This document shows positions 23,992-31,964 of a DNA stretch of 64,000 bases, one piece after another. Origin of the DNA: Parasegetibacter sp. NRK P23 (GTDB taxonomy: Bacteria; Bacteroidota; Bacteroidia; Chitinophagales; Chitinophagaceae); contig NZ_JAMDLG010000001.1 of assembly GCF_023721715.1 (NCBI RefSeq), positions 3,449,784-3,513,783 of the forward strand. Direction: 5' to 3'. The stretch's first letter is position 1. Each line of letters starts with the position of its first letter. Below the pieces are notes generated by a model. The model was not told the origin of the DNA. It was given only the letters and a program-made list of their open reading frames with translations, and did no database searches. The position numbers and the translations under genes are program-made.

Positions 23992-24564
23992 TCATGGCAA
24001 CTTAACTCTTCCTGGATTTTCCCGGATGAAAGCGTCCCAGCCGCCGGCTTTACCTTTTTTAACGGCCGCTACGGGTGAACTTGCCTGATAGTGGTGACAA
24101 ACGGCCACGGCGAGGGCATCCGTGGCATCGTAATAAGCGGGTTCGGTTTCTTTCAGGGAAAGAATGTGTTGCAACATCTTCCATACCCGCTCTTTATCGG
24201 CGTTCCCGTTGCCGGTCACGGACTGTTTTACTGTTTTGGGAGAATACTCTGTTACATCAAGGCCAGCCTGCATCGCCGCGGCGATGGCCACGCCCTGTGC
24301 CCGCCCCAGTTTCAGCATACTCTGCACGTTCTTTCCGAAGAAAGGCGCTTCAATGGCGAAACAATCAGGCTTATGTGTACGGATCACTTCGTGCACTTTA
24401 GTATGAATGAGGTGCAGCCGGTTGTACATGTCTTTGTACGCCGCCAGTTTCAGCACATCCATTTCTATCAGCCTGATCTCCTGCCCGGTCACACAAATGA
24501 TGCCGTATCCCATTACGAGGGTGCCCGGATCAATGCCCAGAATTATTTTTGATGCCTTATGCAA
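23992..24564 (-). CDS. ruvC: Crossover junction endodeoxyribonuclease RuvC
   Basis: The RNase H-fold nuclease that cuts Holliday junctions shows its carboxylates in ILGIDPGT (N-terminal Asp), AIEAPFFGKNVQS (Glu) and YYDATDALAVAVCHH (Asp pair plus His). The frame stays open to ATG 24624, but that version adds a hydrophobic leader not expected in RuvC. TTG 24564 gives MHKASKIILGIDPG, the usual spacing to the first catalytic Asp, so I prefer it. The C-terminal ~25 residues (KKGKAGGWDAFIRENPGRVKLP) are basic and could aid DNA binding. The start region overlaps the divergent flippase-like gene. Confidence 0.9.
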   Translation of the reverse strand: MHKASKIILGIDPGTLVMGYGIICVTGQEIRLIEMDVLKLAAYKDMYNRLHLIHTKVHEVIRTHKPDCFAIEAPFFGKNVQSMLKLGRAQGVAIAAAMQAGLDVTEYSPKTVKQSVTGNGNADKERVWKMLQHILSLKETEPAYYDATDALAVAVCHHYQASSPVAAVKKGKAGGWDAFIRENPGRVKLP

Positions 24565-25585
24565 TGAGGGTGTATTTTTAGCGAAATATCCTGTTCTGAA
24601 CAAAAGTATCAAAATAATCATCAATTACTGGCTCGGGCCATTGCTGTTCATCTGGTTCGGCTATCATATCTGGCAACAGATCAGTTCGGATGGTGATTGG
24701 AAGGATTCCTGGAATCACATACGAAGTACCGCTTTCAGTGCGCACTGGCAGGAATGGGTGTTGCTTTGTGTGCTGATGCTGGCGAACTGGAGCATTGAAG
24801 CGCTGAAATGGCACAACTCCATCAAACACCTGCAGCAGATGAGCTACTGGCGCTCGTTCCGTGCCATATTAACCGGTCTTTCCTTCGCGGTGAACACACC
24901 CAACAGGATCGGAGAGTACCTCGGCCGGGTGCTGTATGTGGAAGAGGGGAACCGCATCCGTGCGGTGGCCATTACCATCGTGAACAGCTGGAGCCAACTG
25001 ATCATCACCCTGGTGATGGGTGTGCTGGCATTGATTTATATGCAGGTGCAACTGGGGAAAGCAACTATTGAGGACGCGGGACTGTCTATCTTCTGGATAC
25101 GGTCCTTTCAATGGATGCTCATTGTAATAACGGTAGTGCTTGTTTCCCTCTACATGCGCCTGGGTTGGTTGATCCCTCTGCTGGAGAAGCTGCCCTTCAT
25201 CGAGCGGTTTGGAAAATATTTCCATGTGCTGGGCGAATTTTCACGGCGCGAATTACTGGAAATGCTTTTGCTTTCATTGCTGCGGTACTTTGTTTTTATC
25301 CTGCAGTACCAACTGGTTTTCAGTATATTCGGGGTAGGGCTTACCTGGTGGCAGGGTTTTTGGATGACCGGTGCTGTGTTCCTGATCCTCGCGATCGTTC
25401 CAACGATAGCGCTGGCGGAACTTGGCTTGAGAGGAGAAGTGAGTTTGCAGTTGATCGGCATGTTAAGTAAAAATAAAATCGGCATCGTGGCCGCAACCGG
25501 CAGCGTTTGGTTCGTTAACTTGTTGATACCGGCTATTGTGGGAAGCATCATGGTGATCGGAATTAAAATATACAGGAACAAATGA
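24533..25585 (+). CDS. Flippase-like / lysylphosphatidylglycerol synthase TM-domain protein
   Basis: This multi-helix inner-membrane protein of about 350 residues shows the LPG_synthase_TM pattern: HWQEWVLLCVLMLANWSIEALKWH, FRAILTGLSFAVNTPNRIGEYLGRVLYVEEGNR (the conserved core, N-P-N-R-x-G-E), and VPTIALAELGLRGEVSL near the end. There is no catalytic GNAT domain, so it is a flippase-like or unknown lipid-handling protein rather than an aminoacyl-lipid synthase. Start choice is uncertain: ATG 24533 is the last in-frame ATG before the conserved sequence but overlaps ruvC, and the functional start could lie near 24600 at a rare codon. Confidence 0.75.
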   Translation: MPRIIFDALCNEGVFLAKYPVLNKSIKIIINYWLGPLLFIWFGYHIWQQISSDGDWKDSWNHIRSTAFSAHWQEWVLLCVLMLANWSIEALKWHNSIKHLQQMSYWRSFRAILTGLSFAVNTPNRIGEYLGRVLYVEEGNRIRAVAITIVNSWSQLIITLVMGVLALIYMQVQLGKATIEDAGLSIFWIRSFQWMLIVITVVLVSLYMRLGWLIPLLEKLPFIERFGKYFHVLGEFSRRELLEMLLLSLLRYFVFILQYQLVFSIFGVGLTWWQGFWMTGAVFLILAIVPTIALAELGLRGEVSLQLIGMLSKNKIGIVAATGSVWFVNLLIPAIVGSIMVIGIKIYRNK

Positions 25586-25662
25586 TTTGATAAAGCAGGC
25601 TGGTGTTATTCAATAATGGTTCCGCCGCATTATCAGCATAAAGAACAAATAAAGATATACGG

Positions 25663-26448
25663 ATGAAAGCTGCAGGTTTACTGACTCTTATATTTTTATC
25701 GCTGCACTTAAGGGCGGCCAATGATTTCTGCTCCGTCAGGAATACTTCTTTCAAAGCAGGCGAAAGCATTACACTGAAAGTGTATTATACGCTTGGCGTA
25801 TATGTGGCCGCAGGAGAAGCCACCTTTACATCATCCCTGGAAAGACTGAACGGAAAGCCTGTTTACCATATCGTGGGAGAAGGCAAGACCTATAACTTCT
25901 ACGATAACTTTTTCAAGGTACGCGACCGCTACGAAACCTACATCGATACCGCCAGCTTACAACCCTACAAGTTTATCCGCAATGTAGAGGAAGGCGGTTA
26001 TAAAAAATATGAGAATGTAAGTTTCAACCGTACCGCTAATACAGCCGTTACCACGAAAGGGGTTTTCAAGGTGCCCGAATGTGTACAGGATGTGGTAAGT
26101 TCAATTTATTACGCGCGCAACATTGATTTCTCCAAATACAAGCCCGGAGATAAGATTCCTTTTTCCCTATTCCTGGATGATGAGGTGTACAACATCTACA
26201 TCCGTTACATGGGCAAAGAGACCATCAAAACCAAGTATGGAAAATTCCGCGCCATCAAATTCAAACCCTACCTGATCAAGGGATCCGTTTTTGAAGGTGG
26301 TGAAAAAATGACCGTATGGGTTTCAGATGACGGCAATAAAATTCCTGTGCGGATAGAAAGTCCGATCTCCGTTGGGAGCATCAAAGTAGACATGTCTTCC
26401 TACCGGAATTTGCGTTACCCGCTTTCTTCGTTGATCAGTGTACGGTAG
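25663..26448 (+). CDS. DUF3108 domain-containing periplasmic protein
   Basis: The 261 residues begin with a signal peptide (MKAAGLLTLIFLSLHLRA) and form the beta-rich DUF3108 domain. Its signature blocks are AGESITLKVYYTLGVYVAAGEATFTS, YDNFFKVRDRYETYID, PYKFIRNVEEGGYKKYE, CVQDVVSSIYYARNID, and a final strand-rich section KMTVWVSDDGNKIPVRIESPISVGSIKVDM. The fold is lipocalin/LolA-like and envelope located; the biochemical role is unknown. It is a separate gene, 77 bp after the flippase-like gene on the same strand. Confidence 0.85.
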   Translation: MKAAGLLTLIFLSLHLRAANDFCSVRNTSFKAGESITLKVYYTLGVYVAAGEATFTSSLERLNGKPVYHIVGEGKTYNFYDNFFKVRDRYETYIDTASLQPYKFIRNVEEGGYKKYENVSFNRTANTAVTTKGVFKVPECVQDVVSSIYYARNIDFSKYKPGDKIPFSLFLDDEVYNIYIRYMGKETIKTKYGKFRAIKFKPYLIKGSVFEGGEKMTVWVSDDGNKIPVRIESPISVGSIKVDMSSYRNLRYPLSSLISVR

Positions 26449-26653
26449 TGTTGAACCTGCCAACCTGATGCATAAGGAATACGACATAGTCGGAACAATC
26501 ATTCAACTAAACGAATGGTTTGTGAAAGAAAGGATATGCCGGTAGGATTATAAGGCCAGGCATACTTGCCACCGGCAATTCCTTCCATTCACTCAACGCT
26601 GTTCAGGGCCACACAGTTTATCGTTCTATCTCAATATTACTATTTATCAGTAC

Positions 26654-27226
26654 TCACTCATCAATACCCGGTATTACCTCTCCCTCTTTTTTATGTAGCC
26701 GCACAAAGTCCTTCACGAGGTTATTGTATACCCTGATACTCTCCACACACTCCGCGAATCCGGGTGTGCGTATAGAATGAATCCTGTTCCTGTACTGTTC
26801 ATCTGAAGGGATGATGAGTTCCTGCCGCAACGGATCTATCACCACGTTTAATACCTCAAGTGCCATCACGCCCAGTAACGGCTCCACTTCCCCCGGTAAA
26901 ACCACGGCCTTGCATGGCTCGCTGATGTGCTGGAACCTGATCTCCAGCCCGCTTACCACGTCGCAGGCCACCGGCTTGTCGTTGGCCAGGTAGAAGGTTT
27001 TCTTTCCCACCACAGGAAGCTTGAGGTAAGATTGGATGTTCTCGTTAATAATCAGTTCACGCGCTCCGGTATCCACCAATGCACGGATCTGGATACTTCT
27101 CACTTCTTCTTTCCCGATGATGTGTTTTTTCGACAGGGTCAGGTCCTCCAAATTCACCAATTCAATACTCGCATAAATGTTGCCCATACCTAGTTTTTTA
27201 GCTGCATGAAAATAAGGTGTACTCAT
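26654..27226 (-). CDS. Retropepsin-like (clan AA) aspartic protease family protein
   Basis: This 190-residue protein has the catalytic motif ALVDTGARELIINENI (Asp about residue 52) and the downstream psi-loop phrase VLPGEVEPLLGVMALEVLNVVID, typical of single-domain clan AA proteases that act as dimers. No signal peptide is seen, so it is probably cytosolic. ATG 27226 gives the longest form, while ATG 27187 (MGNIYASIELVNLEDL) matches the start of simpler relatives and may be the real one. The C-terminal tail (about residues 150-190) is polar and not part of the protease fold. It is a lone gene; the natural substrate is unknown. Confidence 0.75.
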   Translation of the reverse strand: MSTPYFHAAKKLGMGNIYASIELVNLEDLTLSKKHIIGKEEVRSIQIRALVDTGARELIINENIQSYLKLPVVGKKTFYLANDKPVACDVVSGLEIRFQHISEPCKAVVLPGEVEPLLGVMALEVLNVVIDPLRQELIIPSDEQYRNRIHSIRTPGFAECVESIRVYNNLVKDFVRLHKKEGEVIPGIDE

Positions 27227-27395
27227 CCGCTTAAAATTTTGATGATCTTAAAATAGATGGCCTTGCCCCGCTGCAGTCGGGACAAAAGAAATGCGTACGC
27301 CATTCAGCGCTACTCATTTTCTGCCAACAAAATTATGGATGTGTGGTGGGTGGGGCAATGTGAAAATAACCCATTTTGCGATAGAAAAACACCGA

Positions 27396-28256
27396 TCAGC
27401 AATTTCGGAGGAAAAAACTTTCTCCTGCGCGTATGCCCTTCTCCGTTTGAATCAGCGTGCAGCACTCGTTTTGAACATCGTGTTCAAAGAATAAAATAAA
27501 TTCTTTCGCCGCGGCTTCGTCAAGGAAGATTTTTTTCTCTTCCAAAGTAAGCAACGGTCTCGTATCATAAGCCATTACATAAGGAAGGGGAATATGTGCG
27601 GTGGAAGGAAGAAGATCGGCCACAAATACAATGGTGCGGCCATTGTATTTTATCTGCGGGAGCATCATCGATTCCGTGTGACCGCTTACAAAGCGGAATG
27701 AGATATGCTCGGTGAAAATACTTTCCGCCAGCCGGCCTTTTTCTGCGTCCGGAGTAGGTATGAATTTCAGTTGTCCACTCTCTTGTATGGGAAGAATATT
27801 CTCCTTAAGAAACGAGGCTTTTTCTCTTGCGTTTGGTTCGGTAGCCCATTTCCAGTGCGCTTCATTGCTCCAGTAAACGGCATTCGGGAAAGCGGGCACC
27901 AGCTTATCGTTCTTCCGTTCAATGCTTCCGCCACAATGGTCAAAATGCAGGTGCGTAAGGACCACATCGGTGATATCATCTTTATGGAAACCGTGTTTTC
28001 GCAGGGAGCTTTCCAGTGTATCATCGCCATGGAGATAGTAGTGTCCCATGAACTTTGCATCCTGTTTATCACCTATTCCATTGTCTATGAGGATAAGCCG
28101 GTTCCCATCTTCAATCAACATGCAGCGCATGGCCCAGGAACACATATTCTGTTCATCCGCCGGATTGAGTTTGTTCCAGATGGATTTCGGAACAACGCCG
28201 AACATGGCGCCGCCATCAAGCTTGAAGTTTCCCGTAGGAATGGAATAAAGTTGCAT
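27396..28256 (-). CDS. MBL-fold metallo-hydrolase
   Basis: The 286 residues show the metallo-beta-lactamase core: TDVVLTHLHFDHCGGS (HxHxDH zinc ligands), a later His in FVSGHTESMML, the bridging Asp in VFVADLLPS, and a final His in FFEHDVQNECC. The insert ANSEAHWKWATEPN-like region (YWSNEAHWKWATEPNAREKASFLKENILPI) is characteristic of the quorum-lactonase/AttM-like hydrolase branch. The substrate is unknown, with lactone or thioester hydrolysis plausible. No signal peptide is present. It is 13 bp downstream of the MFS gene on the same strand, so co-transcribed. Confidence 0.88.
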   Translation of the reverse strand: MQLYSIPTGNFKLDGGAMFGVVPKSIWNKLNPADEQNMCSWAMRCMLIEDGNRLILIDNGIGDKQDAKFMGHYYLHGDDTLESSLRKHGFHKDDITDVVLTHLHFDHCGGSIERKNDKLVPAFPNAVYWSNEAHWKWATEPNAREKASFLKENILPIQESGQLKFIPTPDAEKGRLAESIFTEHISFRFVSGHTESMMLPQIKYNGRTIVFVADLLPSTAHIPLPYVMAYDTRPLLTLEEKKIFLDEAAAKEFILFFEHDVQNECCTLIQTEKGIRAGESFFLRNC

Positions 28257-28269
28257 ACGGCAATGTTTT

Positions 28270-29703
28270 TTACGATGGAGAAACGGATTTTTTTTTCTGA
28301 AGTGCGCTATAGAGCCAGACCATGCCTATTCCGAAAAATACAATCAGGCTCAATACGGAGTTTTTCATGCTTCCGGTGATGTCTTCTATTAACCCGAAAC
28401 TAAATATGCCCAATACAATAGCGATCTTCTCCGTAAGATCATAATAACTGAAATAAGAGGCGGTGTCTTTTGTTTCGGGCATCAGTTTGGAATAGGTGGA
28501 ACGGCTGAGCGATTGAATACCGCCCATTACCAGCCCTACCGCGATGGCCAGGGCATAAAAGCTGAATTCCACCGGTTTTTGTAATGGCGCAAGCAGGTCC
28601 TCTTCAGTTTTGATTTGTTTATCAACAAATGCGAAATCCTGGCTACTTTGTTCAAGCGTTTCTTTTTGTTGCTTCAGTACTGCGATCTTCTCGTGCATCG
28701 GGGCCAATGGTTCCGCAACGTTGGCGGTCTGGAAAGCGGCAATACAAATCAATATCCAAAAGAATACCACGCCCATCAGCACTTTGATGTTCCCGAACTT
28801 CGAAGAAAGTCGGCTCATGAGTATGGCACCGGGAATGGCCACCAGTTGAATCAGTACCACCGTAATGATGAGGTTGGTGTCGGGCAGATGGAGCAATTTG
28901 CTTCCAAACAGTGTGGCAGCCAGCATTACAGTTTGCACGCCCATGCTGTAAAAAAAGAAACCACGGAGAAATCTCTTGAGTACGGCCAGTTTTTTCACCT
29001 CGCCATATACCTTCTTTACCTCATGGAAACCATCGGTGAAAATATTGCCTTTGGTCGGTGATTTCACGGTTGTTGATGGCAAACGGTTGAACGAAATTTG
29101 TGCGAACAACAGCCACCATATACCTACCAGGAGAAAGGTGATCTGCGTTGCTTTGCCGCTTTGTCCTTCCATGAAAAGGATCAGGCAGAACCCGATGATC
29201 TGCATGATGACGCTGCCGGTATAGCCATAGGAAAAACCTTTTGCTGAAATACGGTCCCTGTCTTCCGGTGCGGCGATCTCCGGCAAGTAGGCATTGTAGA
29301 AAACCAGACTGCCCGCGTACCCCATGGCCGCCAGCATAAAAGCGGAGATGCCGAGCCATAGGTTGGAGGCGTCAAAGAAGTATAAAGCGGAAGAGCCCAA
29401 TGCGCCCATGTAACAAAAGAAGCGCATGAAATTCTTTTTGTTGCCGCGCGTATCCGCTATGGAAGTAAGTATGGGGTAAAGCAAAGCCACCACGAGGTAT
29501 GCTGCCGCCAGTGTATAATCGTACAGGGAAGAGTTGGTGAACTGCCTGCCCAGGAACTCAACTTTGTCGCTGCCATCCGGGCTTTTTGTGACCGCCACAA
29601 AGTAAATGGGGAAGAAGGTGGTGGTGATCACAAGGTTGTAAACGGAATTGGCCCAATCGTACATGGCCCAACCGTTGATCACTTTGCGGGAAGCGGTTTG
29701 CAT
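28270..29703 (-). CDS. MFS transporter, UMF1/Atg22-type
   Basis: This 477-residue protein of about 12 hydrophobic segments begins with the UMF1 hallmark KVINGWAMYDWANSVYNLVITTTFFPIYF. Other family blocks are LPEIAAPEDRDRISAKGFSYGYTGSVIMQI, LLGSK-like helix 7, and GLVMGGIQSLSRSTYSKLMPE. A ~60-residue cytoplasmic loop (about residues 320-380) with EKIAVLKQQKETLEQSSQ is predicted coiled coil and is larger than in many relatives. The natural substrate of bacterial members is unknown; yeast Atg22 exports amino acids from the vacuole. It begins 25 bp after uppP, likely one transcript. Confidence 0.88.
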   Translation of the reverse strand: MQTASRKVINGWAMYDWANSVYNLVITTTFFPIYFVAVTKSPDGSDKVEFLGRQFTNSSLYDYTLAAAYLVVALLYPILTSIADTRGNKKNFMRFFCYMGALGSSALYFFDASNLWLGISAFMLAAMGYAGSLVFYNAYLPEIAAPEDRDRISAKGFSYGYTGSVIMQIIGFCLILFMEGQSGKATQITFLLVGIWWLLFAQISFNRLPSTTVKSPTKGNIFTDGFHEVKKVYGEVKKLAVLKRFLRGFFFYSMGVQTVMLAATLFGSKLLHLPDTNLIITVVLIQLVAIPGAILMSRLSSKFGNIKVLMGVVFFWILICIAAFQTANVAEPLAPMHEKIAVLKQQKETLEQSSQDFAFVDKQIKTEEDLLAPLQKPVEFSFYALAIAVGLVMGGIQSLSRSTYSKLMPETKDTASYFSYYDLTEKIAIVLGIFSFGLIEDITGSMKNSVLSLIVFFGIGMVWLYSALQKKKSVSPS

Positions 29704-29727
29704 ATCGAGCGTTTAAGGTGCTGTAAG

Positions 29728-30546
29728 TTATAACTTACCGGCCATATACAGGCCCAGTAATACCACTCCGAGCGCTATGCGGTAGATGCCGAAAAGGCGG
29801 AAACCGCGCTTTTGGAGAAAACCGATGAAGAAGCGGATAGCAAGCATGGCTACGATAAACGCTACGATGTTGCCCACAACGAAAGCAGTGATGTTTTTAG
29901 TGGAAGCCAGTACCAGTTCGTATCCTTTTACCTCCGTGCCATTCATTTGGAAGTCTTTGAGTACGAGAGAATAACCGGAAGCGGCCGCCATGGTGGGCAC
30001 TGCCAGGAAAAAGGAGAACTCGGCTGCCAGGGAACGGCTCAGTTGCTGTTGCATTCCGCCAATAATGGAGGCGGCACTCCGGCTCACGCCCGGGATCATG
30101 GCAAGGCATTGCCAGAAACCGATGGTGATGGCCTTACGGAAGGATATTTCAGGTTCGGTATGTATTTCAGGCTTCTGGAAGAAGCGGTCGATGAACAGGA
30201 GCACGAAACCCCCGAGGAACAGGGAGATGGCAACGGTAAGCGGGCTTTCGAGCATTTCGTCGATCTTGTCGGAAAACAGGAAGCCGAGGATCAGTGCGGG
30301 AAGAACAGCGAACGCGAGTTTCAGGTAAAACTGAATGCTTTTGAAATCGACAAATTTCTTCCAGTACAATACCACTACCGCCATGATAGCACCCAACTGA
30401 ACGGCTACCTCGAACAGTTTGGTGAACTCATCGGTATGGATACCCATCAGTGAACTGGTGATCACCATGTGGCCGGTGGAGGAAACGGGAAGAAATTCGG
30501 TAAGTCCTTCTACAATGGCCAGGATAATGGCTTCAAGGAGATTCAT
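29728..30546 (-). CDS. uppP: Undecaprenyl-diphosphatase UppP (BacA)
   Basis: This 272-residue integral membrane enzyme has both family signatures: [17 protein letters not shown] near the N-terminus (catalytic Glu and SSTGH) and [13 protein letters not shown] in the middle (phosphate-binding Arg). It hydrolyses undecaprenyl diphosphate to the monophosphate carrier for peptidoglycan and O-antigen synthesis. It follows ftsX and DUF3098 on the minus strand, a neighbourhood often seen in Bacteroidota. A hairpin with T run precedes its start (30566-30596), so expression may be partly separated from ftsX. Confidence 0.95.
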   Translation of the reverse strand: MNLLEAIILAIVEGLTEFLPVSSTGHMVITSSLMGIHTDEFTKLFEVAVQLGAIMAVVVLYWKKFVDFKSIQFYLKLAFAVLPALILGFLFSDKIDEMLESPLTVAISLFLGGFVLLFIDRFFQKPEIHTEPEISFRKAITIGFWQCLAMIPGVSRSAASIIGGMQQQLSRSLAAEFSFFLAVPTMAAASGYSLVLKDFQMNGTEVKGYELVLASTKNITAFVVGNIVAFIVAMLAIRFFIGFLQKRGFRLFGIYRIALGVVLLGLYMAGKL

Positions 30547-30565
30547 GAGCGCTTCGGTTGATGGT

Positions 30566-30596
30566 AAAAAAACAGCGATCCCGGTAGGAGATCGCT
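30566..30596 (-). terminator. Intrinsic terminator between DUF3098 gene and uppP
   Basis: On the minus strand, AGCGATC (from 30596), a short asymmetric loop and GATCGCT (to 30574) are followed by seven T residues (30572-30566). It lies 20 bp before the uppP start. Confidence 0.6.
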
Positions 30597-30618
30597 TGAA
30601 ATATTATGACGCAGCGGA

Positions 30619-30864
30619 TCAGGCCGCCTGCTTTTTAGGTTTTTTGAAGATGGCGTAAATCTCCAGCAGCAATCCGCCAACGATCAGGATCGGGGCGATG
30701 GTGATTCTGCGGGTGCTGTATACTTCGTTTTCAGCAAAGATGTTCGGGTCCTGGCTTTTGCCGCCAGCCATGAGCAACATACCAATGATCACGATCACGA
30801 TACCGGCGATCATCCATATATAATTCTCTTTGTGAAAGAGACTGGTGCTTTTGTTTTCGGTCAT
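30619..30864 (-). CDS. DUF3098 domain-containing membrane protein
   Basis: This 81-residue protein has two hydrophobic helices (about residues 13-33 and 54-70) around the loop SQDPNIFAENEVYSTRRITIAPILI, which is the DUF3098 signature. It ends in a basic tail (KKPKKQAA). Its function is unknown, but the family is nearly restricted to Bacteroidota and sits between ftsX and uppP in many genomes, suggesting a divisome or cell-wall link. It starts 28 bp after ftsX. Confidence 0.88.
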   Translation of the reverse strand: MTENKSTSLFHKENYIWMIAGIVIVIIGMLLMAGGKSQDPNIFAENEVYSTRRITIAPILIVGGLLLEIYAIFKKPKKQAA

Positions 30865-30892
30865 AACTTATGTTTAATCGTTCGCAATATAA

Positions 30893-31765
30893 TCAATACA
30901 AATCATCCAGTTTCATTTTCAGGTATTTGATCACACTTCTGTGGGTGCTGAAGAAAGATATCGCGATACCCAGTAATATGATGATGGCGAAGAGGATCGC
31001 CAGCATGTTCATGTCCCGTATAGCCCTGATCTCCGGGATGTATTTTTCGGCCACGAAGATCAGTGCGATGATGCCTGCGATCGCCAGGAGTCCGCTAAGC
31101 GCTCCGTTCAGGATGGCGCGCATATCCAGCGGCTTGGCGATAAACCAGCGGGTGGCGCCCACCATCTGCATGGTCTTGATCAGGAAACGGTTGCTGAACA
31201 TGGCAAGTTTAATGGTGTTATCGATCAGGAAGATCACCACGATCCCCAGGATAACGGCAATCACCAGCAATACCAGGGAGGCCTGTTGCACATTCTTGTT
31301 CACGCTGTCCACCACCGCGTCAGGGTATTCTGCGCTGCTCACGGCAAGTTTTTCCTGAAAAGTATTCTTGATCTTCAGCAGGGAGTCCTTCTGAACATAT
31401 TCATCATACAACTTGAATTCTATGCTTGCAGGTAATGGGTTGTAATCCAATACTTTACCCCAATCCGCATTGCCGTCCTTCATAAATTTGTCTTTCGCCA
31501 TCTCTTTGGTTACATACGTGTAGGACTTCACATAGGGCTGTGTTTTTACATAATCCACCAGTTCGGTACTGTCTTTGGCCGTGATGTTCTCGCGCAGGTA
31601 CACCCTCACTTCCACATTCTCTTTAAAGTACTGGCCCAGCTTGTTGGCGTTGATCACGATCCACCCGAGGATACCCAGGATAAGCAATACAAGCGATACT
31701 CCGAGGATCGACATAAAGTAAGATGGTGAGGAACGTTTGGCAGATGCTTTTCCGATTTGAGACAT
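30893..31765 (-). CDS. ftsX: Cell division protein FtsX
   Basis: This 290-residue protein has the FtsX topology: a cytoplasmic N-terminus, helix 1 (about residues 21-43), a large periplasmic domain (about residues 45-170, including VEVRVYLRENITAKDSTELVDYV and PLPASIEFKLYDEYVQ), and three C-terminal helices with MQMVGATRWFIAKPLDMRAILNGALSG. FtsX pairs with the ATPase FtsE (not in this window) and controls septal peptidoglycan hydrolases. The MVGAT motif between helices 2 and 3 is the FtsE-facing segment. It is first in the ftsX-DUF3098-uppP-MFS-MBL chain. Confidence 0.92.
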   Translation of the reverse strand: MSQIGKASAKRSSPSYFMSILGVSLVLLILGILGWIVINANKLGQYFKENVEVRVYLRENITAKDSTELVDYVKTQPYVKSYTYVTKEMAKDKFMKDGNADWGKVLDYNPLPASIEFKLYDEYVQKDSLLKIKNTFQEKLAVSSAEYPDAVVDSVNKNVQQASLVLLVIAVILGIVVIFLIDNTIKLAMFSNRFLIKTMQMVGATRWFIAKPLDMRAILNGALSGLLAIAGIIALIFVAEKYIPEIRAIRDMNMLAILFAIIILLGIAISFFSTHRSVIKYLKMKLDDLY

Positions 31766-31821
31766 GAAACTGCTTTAATGGTTAGTAAACGTATATTCAA
31801 AGGGATACGTGCAAAATAACG

Positions 31822-31871
31822 TATTTTTGCGCGATTTTCGGTAAGCCGTACCCGCCGGGCAGGGCTTACCG
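31822..31871 (+). promoter_or_regulatory. leuS upstream region: -7-like box and leader hairpin
   Basis: TATTTTTG (31822-31829) fits the -7 consensus, though no good -33 TTG is seen. Ten bases later CGGTAAGCC and GGCTTACCG form perfect 9-bp arms around a 15-nt loop that itself contains CCCGCCGGG. There is no T run, so it is not a terminator. It would fold at the 5' end of a ~130-nt leuS leader. Confidence 0.4.
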
Positions 31872-31964
31872 TGATTTAACGCCACGATATACGGTGTTAT
31901 TCTCCAGACAATTTGTTAAAATACCGTTGTTGAACCGGAGAAGAACTACAATCTTTGAACCATC

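Noticed and set aside
31839-31871. The leuS leader hairpin as a T-box or attenuator
   Set aside because: No T-box sequence, no leucine-rich leader peptide and no U run; kept only as an unexplained stem-loop.
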